Counted from the stretch's first letter, positions 1 to 7,467 are shown. The stretch: 10,401 nt of DNA from Methanomicrobiales archaeon (GCA_012797575.1 JAAZOW010000192.1:1-10401); one strand, 5' to 3'. Numbers and translations: made by a program. Notes: generated by a model from the letters alone, not told the origin.

Positions 1-1
1 G

Positions 2-3000
2 ATCGTGGAGGAGACCCGTCTCGTTGAGGTCTTCTACGGCTACGAGGGGGCCGATGAGGAGACAGCGCAGGAGATTGCGCGAAGGGTTGAACGAAAGATC
101 CAGATGCTCGGGCTCCAGTCACTCTCCGGCCCGCTGATCCGTGAGATCGTCAACATGACGCTCCTTGAGCGCGGACTGATATCCTACCGGAACGTCTGCA
201 CCCGGGTGGGGACACCGGTCTTTGATGCACATCTTATCGATGTCGGGCGGGGGTTTGAGGCCCGAGATAACGCCAACCTCCAGGAGAACGCTGAGACGTC
301 GCACAAGAAGAAGGCGGACAAGATCAGCAAGGAGCAGTACCTCCTGCAGCTTCCCCCGGATCTTGCAGACCACCACCTCCGCGGCGACCTCCACGTCCAC
401 GATCTGGAGTACTTCGGGACCAGACCGTTCTGCATCGATGGGGGTACGGTCGTGCCCCTGCGGTGGGGGGATCGCGTCCAGAGTATCAGACTCGATGACC
501 TCCCGCTTCCCGGCGATGAGTGGCACCCGCAGGATCTCTCTGCGCTCACACCAGAGGGCTGGAGGCGGGTCGTCAAGGTGACCCGTCGACAGGCAGACCC
601 GGATGAGATGGTCCGGATCCGGACGTCGGGTGGACGGTCGATCCTGGTGACTGGCGAACACCGGATCCCGGTGCAGACCCCGGGCGGTATGGCCATCCGT
701 CGTGCCGACGAGGTCCGCGCCGGAGACGCGGTTTATACGATCCCGAAGACCGATGCCATCCGCGGTGAGACGATAGAGGTGATCGATCTCGTCCAGGAGC
801 TGCCTGCATCAGTCCCGCCCCACCTCCTTGAGAGCATCTACGTCCGGGGTGCCGGAGAGATCTTTTCTGGTGTGGTGCGGGCCGGGCAGGCCACCTCGTA
901 CACCGATATCTCTCAGACGCTCGGGATCGAGCATCAGAAACAGTGGTACACCCTTGGGATTATGCCGGTTGCCCACTTCGCGACCTTCTCCCGCCACTAC
1001 GGCATCGAGGACTACAGACAGGTCGCCATCGGCGTCTCCGGGAGCCGAGACGAACTACCGGCGGTCCTCAAGCTCACGCCGGATCTCATCCGGCTGCTCG
1101 GGCTCTTCGTCGCTGAAGGGAACTACAACGTATCGCCTGAGGCCGGGCAGCATACCCTGGCGATCGCCGAGAGCGGACAGGCACCCGCGATTCAGGTCGC
1201 GGCATGCACTGGCTCAAACGCCCATGCAACCCTCACCGGAGGGAGTCCTGGCACCACAACCATCTCCGGGGTCGATAGGGGACATAGCCGGCGGATCAAC
1301 ATCGATGGAGACCTTACTCTCCTGATCTTCCGCTACGTCTTCGGCGTCCCGGAGGGGTCAGCACAGAAGCGTCTCCCGGGAATAGTATACCATCTCGACG
1401 ATCTGCTCCTCCACGTGTTCCTCTCGGCCCTCTTCACCCAAGACGGTTCTGTGCACTACCACCCCCAAAGGATGGACTGCATCGTCAGCTACACCACCTC
1501 CTCCCCGGCGCTCCGGCAGGAGCTCTCGCTCCTGCTCACCGCGCTCGGCATCACCCCGCACATCATCGAACTCCCCAGCGAGGAAGACCGATCGACGCTC
1601 TACCGGATCCAGTTTACCGGGCGAGAGGATATCGAGACGTTCGCCCGGTACGCCACGTTCCTCGACGAGCGACAGGATTCCATCGACGGTTTCCTCTCGG
1701 CGGTGAGAGGGGGGCGGCGGGACCGGGACCGGGACCGGGCGGAGACCGTCATCGAGGTCTCGGCGGGAAAGCCCACCGGCGAGTACGTCTACGACCTCTT
1801 CCTCGCCGGCGGCATGGCCGAGGAGAGCCATACGTTCTATGCCTCCGACGGTCTGCTCATACATAACTGCCAGGATTGGGATCTCCGCTACTTCCTCTAC
1901 TACGGTCTGATGCCCGATGGCAACGGAACGAAGGCCTCAGTCGCCGGCCCGGCGAAGAGGGCCGAGGTGGCGGTCCTTCATGCTGTCAAGGCTCTCGGCT
2001 CTGCTCAGACAAACTTCGCCGGCGGGCAGGGTTACTACAACTTCCTGACGTTCATAGCGCCCTTCATGGAAGGCATGGATTACGAGGAGATCAAGCAGCT
2101 GATGCAGATGTTCGTCTATGAGATGACCCAGATGATGGTCGCCCGGGGCGGCCAGGTGGTCTTCTCATCGGTCCAGCTCTCTCCTGGCGTCCCCTCCCTC
2201 TGGAAGGATAAACCCTGTGTCTACCGTGGCAAGGTCTGGGACGGGAAAGAAGCGCCGCTCCGGACCTACGGCGAGTTCGAGCGGGAGGTCCGACTCCTCT
2301 TCAAAGCGCTCATGGAGGTGATGCTCGAGGGGGATTACTGGGGCAAACCCTTCTCCTTCCCGAAACCTGAGATCAGCATCGAGCCCGATTTCCTCACCGA
2401 GGATGAGGAGTTCAACCGGGCGCACCCCGACCTCCCGACCTACCACGACCTCTACCTGATGACCTTTGAGCTGGCATCCAAGTACGGCACACCCTACTAC
2501 GACAACCAGATCCCTCCCTACCGGGGTGCTGGGGAGGGGATATCCTGCTACCAGTGTCTTGCGGGCGACGAACTGGTCCCGGTGGTCGATGGTGATGGGC
2601 GGGTGGCTGTGCGAACGATCCGCGATCTCTTCGATGCCGCAGCAAAGAACGGGAGGCGGATCGACTCTTTCGGGACGGAGCTCGCCTACTTCGACGGCAA
2701 AGTCCCGAGCGTCGACTTTATGACTCTTGAAGCCTCTCTCCGCCCGTTCCGTGGCGTTATGCGGCAGCACTACACCGGCGACCTCCTCCGGATCACCCTG
2801 GAATCCGGCCGACAGATCACCGCTACATCCGATCACCCGGTCTACGTCCTCAGCGGCGGGAGGTTTGTCCAGATGACGGCGGGCGATCTTGAGCCCGGCG
2901 ACCACCTGCCGGTCCTCACCGCAGGTGGGCTATGCGAGAGATCGGTCACCAGGATCGACGTCGCAGAGACGATCGCCGGGGCAGGCTACGCCGATATGAT

Positions 3001-4831
3001 CCGGATCGCCGAAGATGAGGTGAAGATCCCTGGCGCCCGGCAACCCGGTCTACCCCGGACCATCCCGGTCAGCCGCGATCTTGCAGCCTTCCTCGGGTAC
3101 TATCTGGCGGCGGGATCGAGCGATCGCTCCGGGCGGAGGTATACCGTCCGGCTCTCCTTTGAGGGGGACGGAGCCGATCTCGCGGCGGACGCCATCGCCT
3201 GCATCCGCGCCGCTTTCGGGTATGAACCGAAGATCTACGAGTCTGCTGCGGGGATCGAGGTCGCCATACGGAGCAAGCTTGTTTACCTGTTCCTCGACGC
3301 CCTCGGATGCGGTTCCTCGGCCGCCGATAAAACCGTGCCTGACCTCCTCTTCAACCTTGACCGCGACCTGATCGGTGACTACCTCGGCGCGACCTTCCAC
3401 GCCGGCAGGGAGGATACCTCCCGTCGTTACGCCCGGAGCGTCAGGCTGAAGATGGCCTCCCGGGGCGCTGCTCAGAGGGTGGTCCTGCTTGCAGGGGAGA
3501 TCGGCGTCCAGATGAGCTACGCTGAACGGGAAGCGACGATCCAGCGGTCTGATCCCCCGAAGAAGGCCTACATCTGCCGGATCACGGCTCAGGACCAGAT
3601 CGAACGGTTCTGCGCAGGGACCAGGTACAGCGCCAGGTGGACTCGCGGGAGGGAGAGTGGGGGCCCATTCACACATCTCCCGGAGAGCGGGCGCGTGCCC
3701 AGGTGCACAACCTTCTCATGGAGCGGCAGATACGGGGTGGAGGGTATCGAGGGGATCCAGGTATCGCTCTTCCTCCCGCCCGCCATAGGGCACCTCGCCC
3801 AGGGCGACGTCCACCCGCTCCGTATCCGCTCGATCGAGCCGGTGGCGTGCGATGGTTACGTCTACGACCTCGTGGATGTCTCCGGCACCCATACCTTCGC
3901 AAATGCCCATGGTATCGTGACCGGGAACTGCTGTGCTTACCAGTTCTCGGCGCTTGCGGACGACGACGATGAGTTTGATGATAAACTCTACTTCCGGGAG
4001 GGGAAGCACTTCTCGATGGGGTCCTGGCAGGTGATGTCGATCAACTGTCCCCGTGCAGCCTACAAGGCCGAAGGCGACCAGGAACGACTCTTTGCCGAGT
4101 TGAAGGCGCTCATGGATACCGCTGTGGACCTCTTCCGGATCAAACGTCGCTGGATGTCACTCATCCGGGCGAACGGTCGGATGCCGTTTGCGATGCAGCG
4201 CCCGAAGGATCCGAATACCAGCGAGCGCGGTACGGTCGCCGTGGATCTCGAGGGGCTCGTCTACACCATCGGCGTGGTCGGGGTCAATGAGATGGTCCAG
4301 CACTTCACCGGCCACCAGCTCCATGAGTCAAGGGACGCGTTCCGTCTCGCTGTCCGGGCCATGACGGAGCTTGAGATGTATGCCCGCGAGCTCTCGGCGA
4401 AGCATGACATGACGATCGCCCTTGCCCGCACCCCGGCAGAGACGACCGGTCAGCGGTTTGCCGTCGCTGATCTCCTCGATGAGAGGTTCAGGGATCATGC
4501 GCTCAGGGTCATCAAGGGCGATGCTGATGCGGCGCTCGATATGCTCGGCACAACCCTCGATCTCCCCATCTACTACACGAACGGGACCCATGTCACCCCG
4601 GCTGCGGTGGTCCCGCTCACCAAGAGGATCGAGATCGAGCATATCTTCTTCCCGATCGTGGACGGCGGGAACATCTTCCACATCTGGCTCGGGGAGGCGC
4701 GCCCGGACCCCCGTGGATTGATGGAGATGGCGATGAACCTCTGCCGGACGACCCAGATCGGTTACTTCGCCTTTACAAGGGATCTGACGGTCTCCCTCAA
4801 GGAGTTCCGGGAGCTCAAGACCGAAGCATGA
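2..4831 (+). CDS. nrdD: Anaerobic (class III) ribonucleoside-triphosphate reductase with two inteins, 5'-partial
   Basis: This gene encodes the class III reductase that makes deoxyribonucleotides from ribonucleoside triphosphates without oxygen, using a glycyl radical and a thiyl radical. The frame is open to the left edge, so the true start and the first part of the ATP-cone lie outside; the GTG at position 5 is probably an internal Val. Visible extein parts are the end of the ATP-cone (window residues 1-50), then the catalytic barrel with HDLEYFGTRPF, QDWDLRYF, GQGYYNFLTF, EGISCYQ, CCAYQFS, YYTNGTH, GGNIFHIWLGE and IGYFAFTRDLTV. Removing the two inteins (window residues 143-621 and 851-1308) leaves about 671 residues. 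Both insertion points precede conserved cysteines. The protein stops 12 residues after DLTV. In the family this is where a CxxC...CxxC zinc site and an R-V-x-G-Y glycyl-radical loop follow, and neither is present in any frame downstream. No nrdG activase gene is in the window. Identification is firm; activity of this product alone is doubtful. Confidence 0.95.
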   Translation: MVEETRLVEVFYGYEGADEETAQEIARRVERKIQMLGLQSLSGPLIREIVNMTLLERGLISYRNVCTRVGTPVFDAHLIDVGRGFEARDNANLQENAETSHKKKADKISKEQYLLQLPPDLADHHLRGDLHVHDLEYFGTRPFCIDGGTVVPLRWGDRVQSIRLDDLPLPGDEWHPQDLSALTPEGWRRVVKVTRRQADPDEMVRIRTSGGRSILVTGEHRIPVQTPGGMAIRRADEVRAGDAVYTIPKTDAIRGETIEVIDLVQELPASVPPHLLESIYVRGAGEIFSGVVRAGQATSYTDISQTLGIEHQKQWYTLGIMPVAHFATFSRHYGIEDYRQVAIGVSGSRDELPAVLKLTPDLIRLLGLFVAEGNYNVSPEAGQHTLAIAESGQAPAIQVAACTGSNAHATLTGGSPGTTTISGVDRGHSRRINIDGDLTLLIFRYVFGVPEGSAQKRLPGIVYHLDDLLLHVFLSALFTQDGSVHYHPQRMDCIVSYTTSSPALRQELSLLLTALGITPHIIELPSEEDRSTLYRIQFTGREDIETFARYATFLDERQDSIDGFLSAVRGGRRDRDRDRAETVIEVSAGKPTGEYVYDLFLAGGMAEESHTFYASDGLLIHNCQDWDLRYFLYYGLMPDGNGTKASVAGPAKRAEVAVLHAVKALGSAQTNFAGGQGYYNFLTFIAPFMEGMDYEEIKQLMQMFVYEMTQMMVARGGQVVFSSVQLSPGVPSLWKDKPCVYRGKVWDGKEAPLRTYGEFEREVRLLFKALMEVMLEGDYWGKPFSFPKPEISIEPDFLTEDEEFNRAHPDLPTYHDLYLMTFELASKYGTPYYDNQIPPYRGAGEGISCYQCLAGDELVPVVDGDGRVAVRTIRDLFDAAAKNGRRIDSFGTELAYFDGKVPSVDFMTLEASLRPFRGVMRQHYTGDLLRITLESGRQITATSDHPVYVLSGGRFVQMTAGDLEPGDHLPVLTAGGLCERSVTRIDVAETIAGAGYADMIRIAEDEVKIPGARQPGLPRTIPVSRDLAAFLGYYLAAGSSDRSGRRYTVRLSFEGDGADLAADAIACIRAAFGYEPKIYESAAGIEVAIRSKLVYLFLDALGCGSSAADKTVPDLLFNLDRDLIGDYLGATFHAGREDTSRRYARSVRLKMASRGAAQRVVLLAGEIGVQMSYAEREATIQRSDPPKKAYICRITAQDQIERFCAGTRYSARWTRGRESGGPFTHLPESGRVPRCTTFSWSGRYGVEGIEGIQVSLFLPPAIGHLAQGDVHPLRIRSIEPVACDGYVYDLVDVSGTHTFANAHGIVTGNCCAYQFSALADDDDEFDDKLYFREGKHFSMGSWQVMSINCPRAAYKAEGDQERLFAELKALMDTAVDLFRIKRRWMSLIRANGRMPFAMQRPKDPNTSERGTVAVDLEGLVYTIGVVGVNEMVQHFTGHQLHESRDAFRLAVRAMTELEMYARELSAKHDMTIALARTPAETTGQRFAVADLLDERFRDHALRVIKGDADAALDMLGTTLDLPIYYTNGTHVTPAAVVPLTKRIEIEHIFFPIVDGGNIFHIWLGEARPDPRGLMEMAMNLCRTTQIGYFAFTRDLTVSLKEFRELKTEA
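431..1867 (+). other. Intein 1 in NrdD, with LAGLIDADG homing endonuclease
   Basis: This 479-residue intein begins with Cys (window residue 143, CIDGGTVVPL) and ends with the canonical His-Asn (residues 620-621, DGLLIHN), followed by Cys+1. The splicing blocks are visible: block A at the start, block B as VTGEHRIP, block F as YVYDLFLAGG...HTFYASDG, block G as LLIHN. The endonuclease is of the two-motif LAGLIDADG type. Motif 1 is LLGLFVAEG at 1097-1120, with its catalytic Glu codon at 1115-1117. Motif 2 is LSALFTQDG at 1421-1447, with its Asp codon at 1442-1444. Both acidic residues are present, so the endonuclease may still be active and the element mobile. The spliced junction restores RPF-CQDWDLRYF. 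Inteins are known in NrdD of Methanocaldococcus jannaschii (Mja RNR-1 and RNR-2); whether this insertion site matches one of them needs an alignment. Confidence 0.93.
1721..1738 (+). repeat. Short hexanucleotide repeat (GACCGG x3) in intein 1
   Basis: Three exact copies of GACCGG lie in the coding sequence of intein 1 and encode an alternating Arg-Asp stretch (RRDRDRDRAE). It sits in the linker between the endonuclease domain and the C-terminal splicing blocks. It is probably a replication-slippage tract in a tolerant loop and has no clear function. Confidence 0.6.
2555..3928 (+). other. Intein 2 in NrdD, with degenerate LAGLIDADG endonuclease
   Basis: This 458-residue intein starts with Cys (window residue 851, CLAGDELVPVVDG) and ends in Gly-Asn (residues 1307-1308, HGIVTGN) before Cys+1 of CCAYQFS. 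Block B is ITATSDHPVYV, block F is YVYDLVDVSGTHTFANAHG, and block G is IVTGN. The usual penultimate His is replaced by Gly. The endonuclease region keeps the two-motif layout but both catalytic acids are gone. Motif 1 reads FLGYYLAAG, with Ala (codon 3110-3112) where Asp or Glu is expected. Motif 2 reads YLGATFHAGR, with Gly (codon 3404-3406) at the equivalent position. The stretch at about 3590-3800 is Arg/Gly-rich and resembles nothing I recognise. The splicing residues Cys1, block-B His, Asn and Cys+1 remain, so splicing is probably retained while DNA cleavage is probably lost. The reading frame is fully open. Confidence 0.92.
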
Positions 4832-4887
4832 AGAGCCCGGGAAGGCGGCCGGATCGCTCCCGACGGCGAGCCGGGTGGATGCCTGAC

Positions 4888-4904
4888 CGATATCATACCT
4901 TTTT
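4888..4904 (+). promoter_or_regulatory. Candidate promoter/terminator element between nrdD and the DUF1786 gene
   Basis: The 134-base gap after nrdD holds CCGATATCATACC followed by a run of five T (4900-4904). The AT-rich core stands out from the GC-rich surroundings. It resembles the CCGATATAAATACC element found ahead of the DraG-like gene at 7489-7502. As a TATA box it would start transcription near 4920, giving a leader of about 45 bases that ends in the ribosome site TGAGGT (4955-4960) and ATG at 4966. The T-run could alternatively be an archaeal-type terminator for nrdD. Sequence alone does not decide between the two. Confidence 0.4.
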
Positions 4905-4965
4905 GGCCCTGTAGGAGAGATCCAGATAGTAGCTGTCGCGACGACGGCGGCTTCTGAGGTTATCC

Positions 4966-5997
4966 ATGATCGATCTAGCGACTCCACTCCTGGCGATCGA
5001 TGTCGGCAGGGGCACCCAGGACATCCTGGTGTACGAGCCCGGCCGACCGCTCGAGAACAGCATCAAACTGGTCCTCCCCTCCCCGACTGTTGTGGTGGCG
5101 GAGAGGATCCGGCAGGCAACCCGAGCCGGGCTCCCGATTTTTCTGGACGGGTTCCTGATGGGCGGCGGAGCGAATACCGGCGCGATACGGAAACATCTGG
5201 CAGGAGGCTTCCCGGTCTACGCCGCGCCAGGGGCTGCAGCGACCCTCCATGACGATCTTGAGCGGGTGCGCTCGATGGGCGTCGATATCCGTGATACTCC
5301 TCCGGAAGGCGCCATGACCGTCCGCACAACCGACTACATGGAGGCGGAGCTGCGCATGGTGTTCGCTCTCTTCGATGTGGAGTATCCCCGGAACGTCGCG
5401 GTCGCTGTCCAGGACCACGGTTACTCGCCGCACCGGAGCAACCGCATCCATCGGTTCGAACTGATGCGGGAACGCCTGGATGCCGGAGACTGGGATCTCC
5501 TCTCACTCGCCGCCGACCCGGTCCTGCCTGATATGACCCGGATGCAGGCGATCAGGGAGCAGGCCCCGGGAGCACTCGTCACCGATACCGGCCCTGTGGC
5601 GCTTATCGGGGCACTCTGCGACCCACGGGTGCGGGAGCAGGCGGAGGAGGGGATCATCCTCGTCAACGCCGGAAACGGCCATACCCTCTGCTTCACCCTG
5701 AAGGGGCGGGAGATATACGGGCTCTTTGAGCACCATACGGGCGCGCTCGATCAGAAGAGTCTGCAACGGTATATCCAGAAGCTCGCCGACGGCACGTTGA
5801 CGTCGGAGGAGATCTTCGATGATGGCGGTCACGGGGCGGCGGTGAGGAAGCCTCTTGACACCGATGCTGTGGTCGTCACGGGTCCAAATCGGTTCCGGTT
5901 GATGCCGGAGGCCTATCAGGCGGCGCCCTTCGGGGATACGATGCTCTCGGGATGTTTTGGGCTCATGCACCTCTGGAAACACTTCCGGGAGGGGTGA
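4966..5997 (+). CDS. DUF1786 family protein (COG4012), ASKHA-like fold
   Basis: This 343-residue soluble protein belongs to the DUF1786/COG4012 family. It is often labelled 'pyruvate formate-lyase activating enzyme-related' in archaeal genomes, but no biochemical role is established that I know of. The N-terminus LLAIDVGRGTQDILVYE (residues 8-24) looks like the first phosphate-binding loop of actin/Hsp70/sugar-kinase ATPases. Further conserved-looking stretches are GFLMGGGANTGAI, QDHGYSPHRSNR, ILVNAGNGHTLCFTLKG, EHHTGALD and the C-terminal FGDTMLSGCFGLMHLWKHF. There is no CxxxCxxC cluster, so it is not a radical-SAM activase. The start is supported by TGAGGT at 4955-4960, five bases before the ATG. 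It lies downstream of nrdD on the same strand and ends nine bases from the stop of the convergent gene. Family assignment is confident; function is unknown. Confidence 0.85.
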   Translation: MIDLATPLLAIDVGRGTQDILVYEPGRPLENSIKLVLPSPTVVVAERIRQATRAGLPIFLDGFLMGGGANTGAIRKHLAGGFPVYAAPGAAATLHDDLERVRSMGVDIRDTPPEGAMTVRTTDYMEAELRMVFALFDVEYPRNVAVAVQDHGYSPHRSNRIHRFELMRERLDAGDWDLLSLAADPVLPDMTRMQAIREQAPGALVTDTGPVALIGALCDPRVREQAEEGIILVNAGNGHTLCFTLKGREIYGLFEHHTGALDQKSLQRYIQKLADGTLTSEEIFDDGGHGAAVRKPLDTDAVVVTGPNRFRLMPEAYQAAPFGDTMLSGCFGLMHLWKHFREG

Positions 5998-6013
5998 GGG
6001 CCCCCCTCACCCC
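5991..6013. terminator. Perfect hairpin shared by two convergent genes
   Basis: GGGGTGAGGG (5991-6000) and CCCTCACCCC (6004-6013) form a 10-bp perfect stem with a three-base CCC loop. The stem contains the TGA stop codon of the DUF1786 gene (5995-5997) and the TGA stop of the opposite-strand gene (complement of 6007-6009). It is symmetric and could act on both transcripts. No T-run follows on either strand, so it may serve as a 3'-end stabiliser or pause site rather than a classical terminator. Confidence 0.6.
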
Positions 6014-7467
6014 CACAGCCACCCGAACAGGCCGCTGAAGAACCCGGTGATCGTATCAAGCGGCGATGCCGCTACGTCCGTCACGACCTCGTTCCCGTTC
6101 TCCTCGAGGTAGATGTCTGCGATGTTCTCCCGTCCAAGGCCTGCCAGGGCATCGAGGTGCCCGATCGCTCCAGAGGCGATCGTGTCGTGGTCGATGCCCC
6201 GCGCCCATGCTCCGGTTATCGTCTCTGAGGGACGAAGTGCTGAGTTCTGGATGCCTGCAAGCGTGTAGAGTGAGGGGAGGGGGGAGTCTTCTGTCGTGCC
6301 TGCTTCCCCGGAGGGGCGGAGGGAGATGATCGGGTCGGAGATCCCCATCGAGGGATGCTCCTGGTCGCCGGAGAAGGCGTACGCCCTGAAGGAGAAGATG
6401 TCCGGGGTCGATGTCAGGTTGGTGATCTGTCGCTCTTCAGGGAGCGTGAGGTCTTCAAGCGTCAGCCGCCCGGTGCGGGTGAAGACCGAGAACTCCCAGA
6501 CGGCGCGCTCTCCGCTGCGGAGCTCTTCGGGCCCACCCGTCCGCGTGATCTCGTAGATCCCGGTCTCGACCGGCGGCGGCACCAGGACGACGCAGGCCAG
6601 GTCATCCCTCGTGAGCGATACGTTCCGGGCCTCGACCGTCACGGTGATGGCGAACGTCTCTCCTTCGTGCGCCACCCGGGGGCGGCGGCCGCCGAGGCGC
6701 ATGGCGGTATCGAGGAGCCAGTCCAGGTTTGCTATCTCCACTCCGTTTCTGGTGAGGGTGGCATCCTCCGCTGTCCGGGTGAGGAGCACCCCGACGCCAC
6801 TGACGATCAGGCCGTCGCCCGTCTCGGCGGTCGCGGGCAGCACCCGGGTCTGGTTCGCACCGGTGGTAGTGGGGGACGATCCGGGGTTTGCTACCGGGTG
6901 ATTGCTCAGGACCAGCGGGCGGTGATGGGTCGTATGCGACTTTGCCATCGTCGCGCCCGGCCGGGGTGGAGCGTCGCGCTCCAGGGTCGGCGTCGCCTCG
7001 ACCTCGTCATCAGACTGAGCGGCTGCTACCGTCAACATCGTACCCGATTGGGGCGAGGGAGGATCCGTCTCCGGGGTGATCGTAGGATCCGATGCCCCTT
7101 CCTCGACTTCGTCCGTACCATCGGATGCAGGGGCCCCTACGAGCCAGGTCGGGCCTTTCGGTGCTCTTGGGATCTCCGGCAGCCTCGAGGTGACTGATCT
7201 CTCCATTTCAGGCACCCCCTCTGTCGGTGCAGGATCGCTGACGATCGCATCTGTTATGGGTGCCGGTGCTTCCTGCGAGGCGATACCTCCAGCGCCTGTG
7301 AGGGTGAGGAGGGCAAGCGTGCCGATGAAGAGTGCCGCTACCGTGCATGCGAGGAGAGATATCTTCAACGCCTTTCTCCCTGGTATCCATGGCTGCGTGC
7401 AGGGATCGGCGCCTGATTCCGTTGGAGGTGCTTGTACCTCCTCTGCCTGCCTGGATCCACGGCTCAT
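6007..7467 (-). CDS. Hypothetical membrane-anchored surface protein
   Basis: I do not recognise this 486-residue protein. A short basic N-terminus ending in GRKALK precedes one hydrophobic segment (about residues 34-58, ISLLACTVAALFIGTLALLT), which points to a signal-anchor or signal peptide with the rest outside the cell. Residues about 65-220 are low-complexity, rich in Pro, Thr, Ser, Asp and Glu, and probably a disordered stalk. Residues about 265-385 look beta-rich (GETFAITVTVEARNVS, AVWEFSVFTRTGRLTLEDLTL), like the Ig-like adhesion or CARDB-type domains of archaeal envelope proteins. The last residues are hydrophobic (ITGFFSGLFGWLWG). The frame is open further upstream to an ATG at 7512, but a TATA box lies inside that extension and about 27 bases before the ATG at 7465-7467. 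The shorter start with a leaderless mRNA is therefore preferred. It is convergent with the DUF1786 gene and divergent from the DraG-like gene. Confidence 0.75.
   Translation of the reverse strand: MSRGSRQAEEVQAPPTESGADPCTQPWIPGRKALKISLLACTVAALFIGTLALLTLTGAGGIASQEAPAPITDAIVSDPAPTEGVPEMERSVTSRLPEIPRAPKGPTWLVGAPASDGTDEVEEGASDPTITPETDPPSPQSGTMLTVAAAQSDDEVEATPTLERDAPPRPGATMAKSHTTHHRPLVLSNHPVANPGSSPTTTGANQTRVLPATAETGDGLIVSGVGVLLTRTAEDATLTRNGVEIANLDWLLDTAMRLGGRRPRVAHEGETFAITVTVEARNVSLTRDDLACVVLVPPPVETGIYEITRTGGPEELRSGERAVWEFSVFTRTGRLTLEDLTLPEERQITNLTSTPDIFSFRAYAFSGDQEHPSMGISDPIISLRPSGEAGTTEDSPLPSLYTLAGIQNSALRPSETITGAWARGIDHDTIASGAIGHLDALAGLGRENIADIYLEENGNEVVTDVAASPLDTITGFFSGLFGWLWG

Noticed and set aside
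5..7. GTG at position 5 as the start of nrdD
   Set aside because: The frame is open to the window edge, and the first half of the ATP-cone expected for NrdD is missing, so the real start is upstream of the window.
1358..1864. Minus-strand open frame opposite intein 1
   Set aside because: It is antisense to the endonuclease and splicing blocks, has no ribosome site or domain, and is Glu/Arg-rich as expected for a shadow.
2165..2905. Minus-strand open frame of 246 codons opposite nrdD
   Set aside because: It lies entirely opposite conserved NrdD and intein sequence and shows no motif; it is a by-product of high-GC codon use.
4832..4965. A frameshifted NrdD C-terminus after the stop codon
   Set aside because: All three forward frames were read; none contains paired cysteines or an R-V-x-G-Y motif, so a simple frameshift does not explain the missing domain.
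4966..5997. DUF1786 protein as a radical-SAM glycyl-radical activase
   Set aside because: Despite the family's historical name there is no CxxxCxxC motif; its few cysteines are scattered. It looks like an actin/Hsp70-type fold instead.
6355..7197. Plus-strand open frame of 280 codons opposite the surface-protein gene
   Set aside because: Its product is Arg/Gly/Asp-rich with no recognisable domain. The minus-strand frame has a promoter, a membrane segment and a coherent domain order, so this is a shadow frame in GC-rich DNA.
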